A stretch of DNA of 64,000 bases from contig OX104125.1 of NCBI GenBank assembly GCA_944474755.1, forward strand, positions 50,889,346 to 50,953,345. Reading direction: 5' to 3'. The position numbers and the translations under genes were made by a program. Every line of letters starts with the position of its first letter. Within the stretch, counting starts at the first letter, position 1. The notes under the pieces were generated by a model. It did not search any database. It worked only from the letters and a program-made list of their open reading frames with translations, and was not told where the DNA came from. The DNA comes from Limnoperna fortunei. Lineage: Eukaryota; Mollusca; Bivalvia; Mytilida; Modiolidae. Shown piece after piece: positions 50,101 to 59,400 of this stretch.

Positions 50101-50646
50101 TTAGAAAGCCTAGGTGGATAGATAAATTGTGTCTCGTGTAACTTACAATTTTGATTTTTTACATACCACCATTTGTCCGTTCTGTTGGTTACATGGTGTC
50201 CAAGTACCACTCACTTTATTCATATATGTAATCATATTGATGTTTCCTTGTGTTTAATAATATTTTGAACTAGAACACAACTAAACTCCTGACTTAATTT
50301 GAGAAAACAAAAATCCTGGAATTTAATTCCTTACAAATTCGGCACACTGTTACTTACAAACGCTCAAGTGATTGTACATTTTCATTGTAGATTTCTGAAA
50401 AGTGTTCTTGAAAAGCATAGCCATGTAAGACACTGTACAAAATTTTACAAGTCCAGTAATTCTTCATTTATTTATTTCTTAAGACACTATTCCCACAAAA
50501 TGTCATTAAAATTGGTTGAGGAAGAGAAGATTAAAATCTAAATGGACATTGGATGACAGACAAAGAGTGATGACACCTGACAGTCCAATTTGTCAGGTAT
50601 GTTAAGATTGGTAAAAATATAACAATAAAATGTTCAATAAATTTAC
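47149..50646. other. Intron between first and second Ig exons, with dispersed repeats
   Basis: No further Ig exon found. Contains a SINE fragment (48391-48525), a single foldback arm (48109-48178), and pieces of the GTGAAATTGAGGTCAAGGTC repeat family at 48938-49070 and 49437-49680. Confidence 0.5.
48391..48525 (-). mobile_element. SINE fragment, diverged
   Basis: TATGTTTGAATGGTGTTTAA, AAGCCAGACTACCC and AAACTGGCAATCTTTGTTAA. Head missing, clearly old. Confidence 0.75.
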
Positions 50647-50904
50647 CATAAATGTCAAGTCGTGAGCTTCTTTGACAACCTTCAAATTTGGCAGTATACA
50701 TTCCTCGATCTGTTAGGTCTGCATTTCTTACGATAAGTGTGTGCTTTAGACCAGAGGTTTCTACAACAAATTTGTCAGAAACCTCTATTATATTGTCCTC
50801 TTTAAACCATTCAACAATATTGTTACGCTCTTTGGTCCAAAGCTCAAATCTGGCATCACAGCCTTCAACTACTCTGATATCATCAAGGTCCCTGGTGAGG
50901 CATT
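50647..50904 (-). CDS. HEPN-Ig-Roc-COR gene, first Ig exon
   Basis: Acceptor ATTTCTTTGCAG/AA, donor TTTATG/GTAAAT, 258 nt, phase 1 in and out. I-set Ig domain: VVEGCDARFELWT, NIVEWFKEDNIIEV with core Trp, GLKHTLIVRN, DRGMYTAKFEGC. Both usual Cys positions are altered (FELW and YTA), so it is the most diverged of the four. The two leading bases complete the Glu codon left by the 37-nt exon upstream. Confidence 0.88.
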
Positions 50905-51203
50905 CTGCAAAGAAATTAATAAGGGTAAAGTTTCACCCTGTTAATATACAAAAGGGAAAGCTACTGTCAATCCTTGATTGCCACATAGATCAGTCATTAG
51001 TGATGTTTAGTTACTCTGCAAATAACTTAATTTGCTTCGTAAGCTGAAATCTGATTGGTCAATTCAAATCAGGCAAACCATATTATAAGAAATAACTTGT
51101 GTGACCTATGACCTATTCTAACGACGTTAAAATTCAAATAGTTCCACGTGTTCGCCGCTTTTACCACAAAAATTGATAAGATTTATAGTTAAAATTAAAT
51201 TAT

Positions 51204-51337
51204 AAGGAATATTTCAAATTTCTGAACAGATTATACGATATAATATGGTTTGCGTCTGTTTACACCATTCATTAGGCATAAACAGACCCAAACCATATTA
51301 TATCGTATAATCTGTTCAGAAATTAGAAGTATTCCTT
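51204..51337. repeat. Foldback element (intronic hairpin, ~57-bp arms)
   Basis: Arms 51204-51262 and 51279-51337 are reverse complements. The inner 39 bp have one mismatch (CAGATTATACGATATAATAT is common to both) and the outer part a few. The loop is 16 bp. No ORF. MITE or foldback type. Confidence 0.9.
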
Positions 51338-51582
51338 GAGTAATTATTCATTATAAATTGTAAAGTCAAGTGCTTTCCACCAATATAACTTTAATTTGTA
51401 ATACTTTTTTCAGATCATCACAAACTATGTTCTAAAACAGGGATTCCTTTGATTATTGCACATGACAATATCTATTTATATGTGCAAGGGACAAGATGGA
51501 TGTGAAAAATTATTGTTACATGTACTAGTATACATGTAAAAAAAACAGTGCAGTCACTCAATTTCTAGAAGATTAAAGACAG

Positions 51583-51930
51583 GAATATGAATTATTTATT
51601 GATCGTTATGGGAAATCAGTGTCTCAAATACGATCTGACATGTTTTCTGAGTCATATGTAGTGATTCCTATTCCTGGATTTGACTTTTCCCTAGACATGA
51701 CAATGAGTAACTCGACGGGTGTATAATTAGAGGCAAGCACTGCTTACTCGTCCAGAGCACCTGAGTGCACCCATGGTTTTTGTTGGGTTCGGGTTACTCT
51801 ATTTCTGTTTTTTTTGTTTTTGGTTCATGTGTTGCGTTTTGTCTATATCCGGATTTGTAACTGTCCCTTGACTTTTGGCTCTTGTTGTTCGGTCGGTTTT
51901 CTTTGCTATTTTTCTTATAACAAAACTTTA
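51583..51930 (+). mobile_element. Possible 3' end of a retroelement (C-terminal ORF tail plus trailer)
   Basis: A plus-strand frame of about 48 codons (EYELFIDRYGKSVSQIRSDM ... VVIPIPGFDFSLDMTM) ends in a TAA at about 51727. A trailer follows with CCAGAGCACCTGAGTGCACC, GGGTTCGGGTTACTC and AACTGTCCCTTGAC. That kind of trailer is frequent in mussel genomic repeats, to my recollection. The family is not identified. Confidence 0.35.
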
Positions 51931-51939
51931 TTTGTATTA

Positions 51940-52300
51940 AAATCATATTGAAAAAACAAGAAAGCAAATAAGTAAATAAGGTTAAACACTAGTATAAATG
52001 CTGCGAAGTGATGGAATCGTACATGTACCATACACAAAAGACCATGCAGGCACTATGGACGTGGGTATTCCCGTGCCCAGTGATTGGTGTCCACCAATGT
52101 ACACTCCCAAAGTGGGCCACACACTACCGCCTGGTGTCAAGTCCACATTTGCCAACCTATACATGAGGGCGGATTTTATATGTGGACTGAAGAATTTAGA
52201 ATTGTCTCAAACGACAACTGCTGTCGATTTGACAACTGGGGGTTAGGGTTACCACTATGAAGCCAATTGGATGGAGTGTGCATTCGGTAAGAAAATCCAT
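51940..52300. other. GC-richer unrecognised block in an intron
   Basis: A patch around 51998-52246, clearly less AT-rich than its surroundings and open on both strands (plus-strand PSDWCPPMYTPKVGHTLPPG; minus-strand VDLTPGGSVWPTLGVYIGG). No domain, no chaining splice borders. It may be part of an inserted element. Confidence 0.3.
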
Positions 52301-52419
52301 GTGATCTGTAGTGTAATTAATACATACAAATTTGTAAACATTTTAATATGGCGACCATGTAAAAAAGTACTGCTTACGTCTGAATTTAGTTTGTCATCCC
52401 AGTGTTTAATTAAACATAC

Positions 52420-52456
52420 CTGGTAGTGTTTTTTCTGGCAACAGTCTTTTTATTGT
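52420..52456 (-). CDS. HEPN-Ig-Roc-COR gene, 37-nt exon between HEPN and Ig parts
   Basis: Acceptor TTGTGTTTTCAG/ACAATA, donor CTACCAG/GTATGT. It encodes TIKRLLPEKTLP plus one base and turns phase 0 into phase 1, so it links the HEPN exon to the symmetrical phase 1-1 Ig exons. Confidence 0.75.
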
Positions 52457-52689
52457 CTGAAAACACAAATTATTCTCTGTAATTATGACAGTAAGAAAGC
52501 TAGCCTAGAAAAACAAAATACATGTTTTTTTTTCATTTTTCATGTTTGCATCATCAAAGCTCTCAAGTATATGATGTTGTTTATATTGGTTTAAAATATA
52601 CTGTTATAATATTCTTGAATCTGTACATTGTATTGTTAAACATCCATCAACCTTAATTCTGTGTCCGCGACGAATAAAAGAAATCTTAC

Positions 52690-53402
52690 CTCCTCTAACT
52701 GACATTGTTGCAGAAGTGTATTCTGTTGTTCAAGAAGAGTATTTTGGAGCTGCAGACATATTGCTATATTTAGTGGTTGTTTAGCAATATCTCTCAGCTT
52801 TTGTTTTGTTTCTGCTTCTTTCCTATAAACCTTTGCTAAAACTAGTAATGAAACCTCTACATCTGCCATCAACTTCTGGTATTCATTGTTGGAGATTTTT
52901 CCTTCTTTGGCATGAGCAAAAGAGTGGTTCCTGGAATTAACTAGTTCATCAAGAGCAATCCTTTCAGGAGATCCCTGTGGCACAAGTGTTGTAAAGTTAA
53001 CCAGAAGAAATCTAGCCAGGGTGAAGTCAAGGTCATGTAGCTGGAGGTTAGGATTGACAGGACGACAACAGTGGGGAGCTGATTTAGTTCCACGGTAATG
53101 ACCCAGTAACTTGTTACCAGTTGTGTCAAACAATATGTCCAGTTGTTGCGGATGTAGGACTCTATTGCCTCTGGTTCCTGTCAGAGTTCCGGGAGGACAC
53201 TGACAGCATGGATAACGGTTGAAACATAGGTGATAGATGTCATGTCCATGTATCTCAATGAACCTCGGAAGTGTTATGCCTTGATTTGTCAAATGGATAT
53301 CCAGTAGATGTAGGAATGAATCTTTGGTTTCATCAACGATTACTGTTGAATGGCGGTAGAAGTTTTCTTGTTCCTGTGTCATTATACTTTCAGCTTCATT
53401 CA
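52690..53402 (-). CDS. HEPN-Ig-Roc-COR gene, HEPN-like exon
   Basis: Acceptor TGTCTTTTAG/TG, donor TTAGAGGAG/GTAAGA (strong), 713 nt, 238 residues counting the junction codon. Residues 20-70 include a helical region and a cysteine cluster (PCCQCP at 65-70). 81-113 hold RVLHPQQLDILFD and SAPHCCRP. 122-190 look like the C-terminal HEPN helices: DFTLARFLLVNF, then ALDELVNSRNHSFAHAKEG, with the RN-x4-H motif (158-164), then EYQKLMADVEVSLLVLAKV. This last part resembles the DZIP3-like HEPN domain common in molluscs. The RNxxxxH motif is the RNase-active-site signature of many HEPN proteins; activity here is unproven. 191-238 is a Gln/Leu-rich coiled coil. The Cys cluster could bind zinc. Confidence 0.8.
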
Positions 53403-54888
53403 CTAAAAGACACCAATTAACATTGCATTAAAGTGATTATAGAATGGTCAACTAGGATTAAATTAGACTGTACTATAGTGACTTCACCTGACGAGGTTGT
53501 AAATATGGAATGTAATACATGATGTACATGTATACTAAGGAATGTGAAATAGAGACAAGTTAGTGAGTGATCTAATGATGACTTAAATCACAAACTATTA
53601 AGTGGACAATAACATAATTTTTGTACACATAGACAATTGAGTGATATACCCTACAAGGCATAAAAGACACTTATGGACATGCAATAAACTCGTGGAATAG
53701 AGACAAATAGCTTAGGTTTGAATGATTGATTTATTGTGTTTGTGACAATGTTGTTAAATTGTTTGTTGAGTAATGTTTTATTTAATCATGAATCTTTATG
53801 CAACACAATATTTCACCATGAGACATTTCAGACTGGTTTAACATTTTATTTAATTAAAAAACTACCTTGACCTAATCTGCCTATGACTAGTACATGACTG
53901 CTGAAAATAAGTTAAAAAAGTTCCATGCGAAACACTGGCAACAATACCAGCTTAATAAAACTGATAATTTAAAAAAGAAACACAAAGGACATGTCAGCTG
54001 GCGCTCCAGACCATATATATAACTGATCAGAAGATTTCTGGTGAAATGCCACCAAAGATACAAAGGCTTAAATGAAAATTGTCATACAGAAAATCAAAAT
54101 ATTGCCCTTCCCATAAGGAATTAAAATCCATGTATATGAGAAGAGCATGACCTGTCATGCCTGTGCCCCACTCTAATAATGTACATTATACATGTATTTT
54201 CATTGATGAGAAGGTAGCAGGTTTTTTATGATAACACACTTGAAACTTGAAACAGGGTAACCTTGAAATATAAACATAAAGTTGGACTGACAGATGAACA
54301 GACCCGAACACTATTATATTCCTTTTATGAGCAGTACATAAACAAATGTAAGAAGGATATTGGCTTCGTCACTACGTACCAGACACTTGTTTCAAAAATT
54401 GTTTACCAATCTACGTATATACAACATTTATAGGTTGTTTCATACCATGCCCATTTCATACCTCAAAAACAACCATTTTGTACCATGTCTGTTTCATACC
54501 ATATGTACACATGGTAAATTTCAATGTGAATACTATTTTAATTACAACTGATCATCATGAGAACCATTTTCTACAATGTGAAATGTTCATTGTTTAATTT
54601 ATTTACTTGTTCAGTACCACAAGCAGTCATTTCGTACTATATGGAATTTTAAACATGCAAAACTATTTGATGAAATATTTTCGATACCCTAAGATTTGTA
54701 TCATATTTAAATTTGTGCGAAAAATGTCTGTTGGGATTTTTATATGATCATTTTGGAAATATATTTCTGTATTTTGGATATTTTTCTATTGTTAGGTTTG
54801 GATCCTATTTCATTTCTACAGAATAAGTAAAATGGCGTTTTTTATTTGTTTGTTTATTTAAAGGGGAACTATTATAAACAACAATATA

Positions 54889-55150
54889 TTGTTTGTTTGT
54901 TTGAATGGTGTTTTAACGCCACTTTCAGCAATTTTTCAGCTATTTCATGGCGTCCATTTTTTATTGGGGGAGGAAGCCGGAGTACTCGGAGAGAACCCCT
55001 GACCTGCGGTAAACTGGCAATCCTTGTCAATTAAGATTGGAGTCGATTACACCCTGCCTGCAGTGAGAATCGAACCCGCAATCTCAGTGTTGACAGACCA
55101 CGTGATCAATAGTAGACGAACTACCTTGACCATTCGGCCACCGAGGCCCC
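54889..55150 (-). mobile_element. Full-length SINE with target-site duplication
   Basis: 262 bp with complete tRNA-like head and (CAAA)n tail. It is flanked by the 14-bp direct repeat TAAACAACAATATA (54875-54888 and 55151-55164). With the copy at 46.1 kb it defines the element's ends. Confidence 0.97.
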
Positions 55151-55261
55151 TAAACAACAATATAAAATTACTCAATTACAAGATCATGTTTTTGATATTA
55201 GGCAAATCATCAAATAACTAGGTCTTATCAACACTGAAGTATTTTGACAGTTGTATAAAAT

Positions 55262-55420
55262 TGTTTGTTTGTTTTGGTGCTTATTGCCACTTTAAGCAAG
55301 GTTTCAGCTATGTCATGTCATTTTGTATTGGGAGAGGAAGCTGGAGTACCCACAGAATACCCCTGACCTGAGGTAGGTAAACTGACAATCGTTGTCCATT
55401 AAGATTGGAGTCAAGTACAT
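55262..55420 (-). mobile_element. SINE copy, head truncated
   Basis: GTTTGTTTTGGTGCTTATTG, GGGAGAGGAAGCTGGAGTAC and GATTGGAGTCAAGTACATTC. Diverged, head lost. It lies 110 bp from a much younger full-length copy in the same orientation. Confidence 0.85.
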
Positions 55421-56257
55421 TCATGAAATGTGGGTATGTAGCGTAAAAGGCACGAATAGACTGGACACAAACACGTACCACAAGCACCATGTATATTATC
55501 CATGGCGATCTCTGTAACCTTTATGCCACATACTCAAATGGGTCAAAGGTTTAACCAAAATAACGCAAACTGTGCTTTTTAGAAGCCTTCACATTTTTTT
55601 AAAAAGATGCAGAAGACTTTCCATAGACTTCGTCTCAACATCTTAATAAACAAAAGGCCGAATTTTACTGCCGTTTTAATCCGAAGATAGTTTTGTGATT
55701 TGTCGGATTAACGGCAGAATTCAGTCCTATTGCTTGTAGAAAATAAAAAAATTCTAACTTTGGTCTATTTATTCAAATTTCAAGCATAATATTCATCTTT
55801 TTTTCCGTTATTTAAGCTTTAGACATTGCGAAACTAACGAGAAACGATCTTTATAGAAATAGAAGATGCACGAGGAAAATGCTACGTTGATCATTTTCCG
55901 TATATGGATAATGTGACCTAATTTTATTATAAACGCGATAATTGGCATACTATAACAACCATTCCGTATTAAGAATCCAAAACAAAAAACCAAGGCCCCC
56001 TTAAGTAGCAGATCAATTGAGATTTATGTAGGGTTATTGATTCATTGCACGGACAACAAAACTATTCAAAAAAATAGCTAGTCTCTTCTCTCCTACCCCC
56101 CTAAACAGAGATTAATCACAAAAGTTGGCCTCTTAATATTTATTATATATAGATTGATCATTAAATGTAAAAAGCAAAAAACAAGGACTTGTGTCCCTAT
56201 TCTATTCAGTTGATGTATTCGTGAATTGGTCAAATATGGGGGGGGGGCAGGCCCTGA

Positions 56258-56350
56258 GTGGAAGAGGAGTTAAGGTAGTTCAGCTATTATTGATGATGGG
56301 GCCTACACTGATATTGTGGGTTCTAGTCTCACGTTGGGCACAATGCGCTC
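56258..56350 (+). mobile_element. SINE head fragment, plus orientation
   Basis: GAGTTAAGGTAGTTCAGCTA (A-box side), GTGGGTTCTAGTCTCACG (B-box side) and GCGCTCAACTTT. Only the tRNA-like part remains. Confidence 0.6.
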
Positions 56351-56937
56351 AACTTTAAAAATAGCACAAGTCTGAAATGGCCAGGTTGCAAATCAAGTGC
56401 CTTTATAAATAGGGAATGATAACAATTTGTAGAAAGAAGGTTTTAGGTATTTGTACAAAATGTAGGACGAGTTGATTACACAAAAACGGAACCATCTTCT
56501 GCAAATGTTACGAAATGACTATGTTTCCAAATCTGGTTATAAAGAAAAAAATCTTCAAACAATTCTATAACAGCAGGTACACAACTTGAATACAAGTTCA
56601 ATCCATCTGTCAAGTTTCAGAGAACTGGGTTAAAAACTGTAGGAGTTGATTATGCAAATAGGTACCATCTTCTGCTAAAGTTCTAACAAAATTCCAAGTC
56701 TGGAAAATCCCTGAATAATTTCATAATAGCAGGTGCACAACTTTAAGATCTGGGCTGAAAACTGTAGGAGGATACCCTATTTTCCCTGCCCCACATCACC
56801 ATACTATAACCAGGTTTTACATAGATCAATCCAACCAAAAATTACTTCATAAGCAACATGTAAATAGCATTAAATGTAATCATTTAAATACGAAATGCAC
56901 ATTAATATAGAGGAACTGTCCAAATCAAAAAACAAAG

Positions 56938-57135
56938 TCACTGGACTGGGAAATTAAGGTCAAGGTCATGTGAAAGTTGATTTACTGGCACTTACTTATC
57001 ATTAGGAACCACTGGACCCTATTTGATAGACCTACATGTAGTGCTTATGTTGACAGAGCAAAGTGTTACGTTTTTACCCAGATAGATTTCCATATATGTC
57101 TCGCCTCCAGCGACTATCATCTCAGGCTAGACAAA
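56938..57135. repeat. Dispersed repeat with decayed terminal hairpin
   Basis: Matches the 61.3-61.86 kb repeat: GGGAAATTAAGGTCAAGGTC, then GATAGACCTACATG and the end ATATGTCTCGCCTCCAGCGA CTATCATCTCAGGCTAGAC. The hairpin is degraded here. Confidence 0.75.
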
Positions 57136-57378
57136 AAAACACCATTCAAATAAACAAACAATTAAAATATGGGTTGTTCAAATATGTACCTTATATATAG
57201 ATTTTTTTCTTTTCCAAGCATAATCAATCAGCTGCAAAAAATGCATAAAACATATAAATAAATCCATCAAATAAAGGATAGTTCAGACAGTTTTGGACTA
57301 ACTGTGATTTGAAGGCATTGTCTTGCTGATCATTTTGGCAATTTACAATTTTAATAATACATCAACAAGATAATTTAC

Positions 57379-57461
57379 CAGATATTTGCTTCTGAAACTT
57401 AACGAACAGTTCAAAGTCCCACCCAAAGTTTCTAATAGGTCTCAGACGTCCTTTGGCCACT
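57379..57461 (-). CDS. HEPN-Ig-Roc-COR gene, linked upstream exon (5' border uncertain)
   Basis: Donor ATATCTG/GTAAAT leaves one base, G, which with TG of the HEPN exon makes a Val codon. The frame reads RVAKGRLRPIRNFGWDFELF followed by VKFQKQIS. The frame stays open upstream only to 57499, where two TGA codons stand side by side. No ATG lies in it, so it is an internal exon. The best acceptor is ATTACTGAG/A at 57461, weak because it has no T-rich tract. The real start codon of the gene is not located. Confidence 0.55.
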
Positions 57462-57502
57462 CTCAGTAATTTTATTATTGATAAGATGTTAAAAGATATT
57501 CA

Positions 57503-57735
57503 TCAAACAATTTGGATTTTTTGCCATGGTTGTCGGAAGAATCTATAATACAACATAATATTGTCCATCATTTCTCTCATCAATGTTACATTTTCTTCAA
57601 ACATTGGAAGATTATCCAGTGCAACCATCAGTTTCATTATTTGTATTCCCAACGTCATAAACAAGTCCTGAACACAATTAAGTGACAAGTGACTATAATT
57701 CCAGCATGGATAATTCTGTATGTTGCTCTGAAATA
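57503..57735 (-). CDS. Candidate exon of unknown gene
   Basis: Acceptor TATATATTTCAG/AGCAAC opens a frame (SHLSLNCVQDLFMTLG ... NVTLMREMMDNIMLYYRFF) with helical, protein-like composition, closed by TGATGA at 57500-57505. It lies in the same frame as the exon at 57379-57461, separated only by those two stops. It may be an upstream exon of the HEPN gene with a missed donor, part of the MULE remnant, or a broken extension. No domain recognised. Confidence 0.35.
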
Positions 57736-57874
57736 TATACAATTTAACTTGATAAACATTATTTAAATAATGTATGCCTAACAAACTAATTACTGTGAGT
57801 TTTTTTATTCGTAATCTAACATTACCTTATAATTACATTAATAAACACTAAAAATACAACTAATATTAATTATC

Positions 57875-58804
57875 ATTATACTGTAATAAAATGTAAATGG
57901 GGAATGAAAGGCAATGCCATAACTTCACGAAGAAAGCAGTACACTTTGTCACGTTGGTTATAAACAGTCTGTAATTAAAAAAAAATACATATAATAACAT
58001 GAATATTGCATTAGAATCACTATGAAATATAAAACTAATTAATATATTATAACAAGCTTTTACTTTTAAAAACCTATTTAACTTTGACTGTGTTTGCTTG
58101 CTTGGCCCATAATCGGCAGGATTTAGAACAATTTATATAGTAAATAGTACCTGAAGGCCATGTTCTTGCACTTTGCGAAATACTGCTTGCGACCAGTGAA
58201 TAACACACCCTTAGAAAGGTAACTGTGAGAAGCTTGCCTCAGTGCTAACCATAAACCAGCCTCGCTGCATAACAAAATGTAGATTTGTTCATGTTGATTA
58301 CACATGTTATTTGCCTTGGGGGTGTCAATTAACACCTGGTAAAACCTGGAACGTGCTGACTTATCAATTGCTAGTGTCGTTATTTTTCACTTGGAACACC
58401 GCCATAAAATATGGTCGCCTGTCTGTTTCTTCACAGTGTAAATGAAACCATCGTCGTCAACCAATTTTCTTTTACCCTGTCGTCAACTATGTGGTACTGT
58501 TTAGATGGATTCAAGTCTTGGGCCACGTCGTGTAAGGGTTCCTCTAAAATTGAGTTCTCTACTACTGGCTCAGGACGTTGAATGGGACATCAACAACTTT
58601 AGATTTTTCTGGTTCATCCGTCTCCATTTGGCATTGGCTACAAATCCAATCCAGATGCAGGGCACCCTTTACTGCCTGTCTGTATTGGTCTCTTGTAATG
58701 CCACTGTTACACGTGCGATGCTGCCATCGTTGGCACTGCTCACACTGAAGAGCTTCCTGGCGAGGACGGACTTGTTGGTCACAATGTGTACAGCTGTCAG
58801 ACAT
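57875..58804 (-). pseudogene. Decayed PHD-FLYWCH-MULE gene
   Basis: Pieces in order on the minus strand. A PHD finger lies at 58562-58804. A linker in another frame spans about 58478-58575 (EPVVENSILEEPLHDVAQDL). A FLYWCH-like start in a third frame spans about 58390-58478 (LVDDDGFIYTVKKQTGD, then LWRCSK and an in-frame TGA). A MULE-type piece at 58151-58210 (CVIHWSQAVFRKVQEHGLQ) ends at a CAG/GTACTA donor. It continues after a TTTAATTACAG acceptor at 57968 with TVYNQRDKVYCFLREVMALP to about 57875. At least two frame changes plus a stop show decay. PHD-FLYWCH-MULE proteins are transposase-derived and abundant in bivalves, as far as I recall. Confidence 0.65.
58562..58804 (-). CDS. PHD zinc finger exon (part of the decayed PHD-FLYWCH-MULE gene)
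   Basis: ATG at 58804, 80 codons to a stop. A complete C4HC3 PHD pattern: Cys5, Cys8, Cys21, Cys24, His29, Cys32, Cys55, Cys58, with WQHRTC and Trp53 before the last Cys pair. PHD fingers usually read histone tails; in this family the finger accompanies transposase-like domains. A better continuation of the protein lies in another frame after residue ~73, so the stop probably reflects a frameshift. Confidence 0.7.
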   Translation of the reverse strand: MSDSCTHCDQQVRPRQEALQCEQCQRWQHRTCNSGITRDQYRQAVKGALHLDWICSQCQMETDEPEKSKVVDVPFNVLSQ

Positions 58805-59261
58805 CTTTCGAATAATACATGATTGTCCATCGCTTTCATTTTATTTAAAATGTTCGCTTGTGATTTTTTATCATGAATTTCTCAAGCTACCTCTTATGTT
58901 TGGATAGATGGATTGTATTTCGTCTTTACCAGAATACATCAAAAGTACAATGAGTAAAAAGAAACAAAATCGTAAGTAATCATTATTATGCGGTGTTTTT
59001 TTATGTCTCTGATGGACTCATCATCTACTTTTTGAAGACCAATAATTAAAAGCTGATTAAAACTTATAACTAATTATACTTTATACAATGGTTATGATTA
59101 CCATACTGATTATTAATTATACTTTTATACATGTGTTATAATTACCATGATTACATAAATTATAATGCCATTTGTACTTTTATTTTATATATTAGTGAAC
59201 GTGACACTTAATCTCTATTTTAAAATAAATTTTTAAAAAATAATTATTATTGACGTAAATA

Positions 59262-59400
59262 TACGGAGGTGTCGAAGTCATTACGTTCCGAAATAAATAT
59301 ACTGAGGTGCCAAAGTGTCCAATCATCAGGTGCCGAAATGACCAAGTGCCGAACTTTTACGGTGCTGAAGTGTCCAAATGTATAGGTGCCGAACTGTCCT
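59262..59400. repeat. Degenerate ~20-bp repeat GGTGCCGAAGTGTCC
   Basis: Six to seven spaced copies of GGTGCCGAA(A/G)TG(T)CC variants: GGTGTCGAAG, GGTGCCAAAGTGTCC, GGTGCCGAAATGACC, AGTGCCGAAC, GGTGCTGAAGTGTCC, GGTGCCGAACTGTCC. No coding frame. Confidence 0.75.

Larger units (their letters stand above)
53403..57378. other. Intron upstream of the HEPN exon
   Basis: About 4 kb between the HEPN exon and the first linked exon. Holds two SINEs (54889-55150 and 55262-55420), a SINE head fragment (56258-56350), a G run at 56238-56247, and repeats near 56390-56790 that share words with 31610 and 34035-34220 (ATAACAGCAGGT, TCAAGTTTCA). No nested gene. Confidence 0.5.

Noticed and set aside
50688..51047. 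119-codon plus-strand ORF
   Set aside because: It is antisense to the first Ig exon, which has correct splice borders and Ig motifs on the minus strand.
52636..52689. Extension of the HEPN exon to the stop at 52636
   Set aside because: A strong donor GAGGAG/GTAAGA at 52690 joins in phase to the next exon. The extension has no conserved content.
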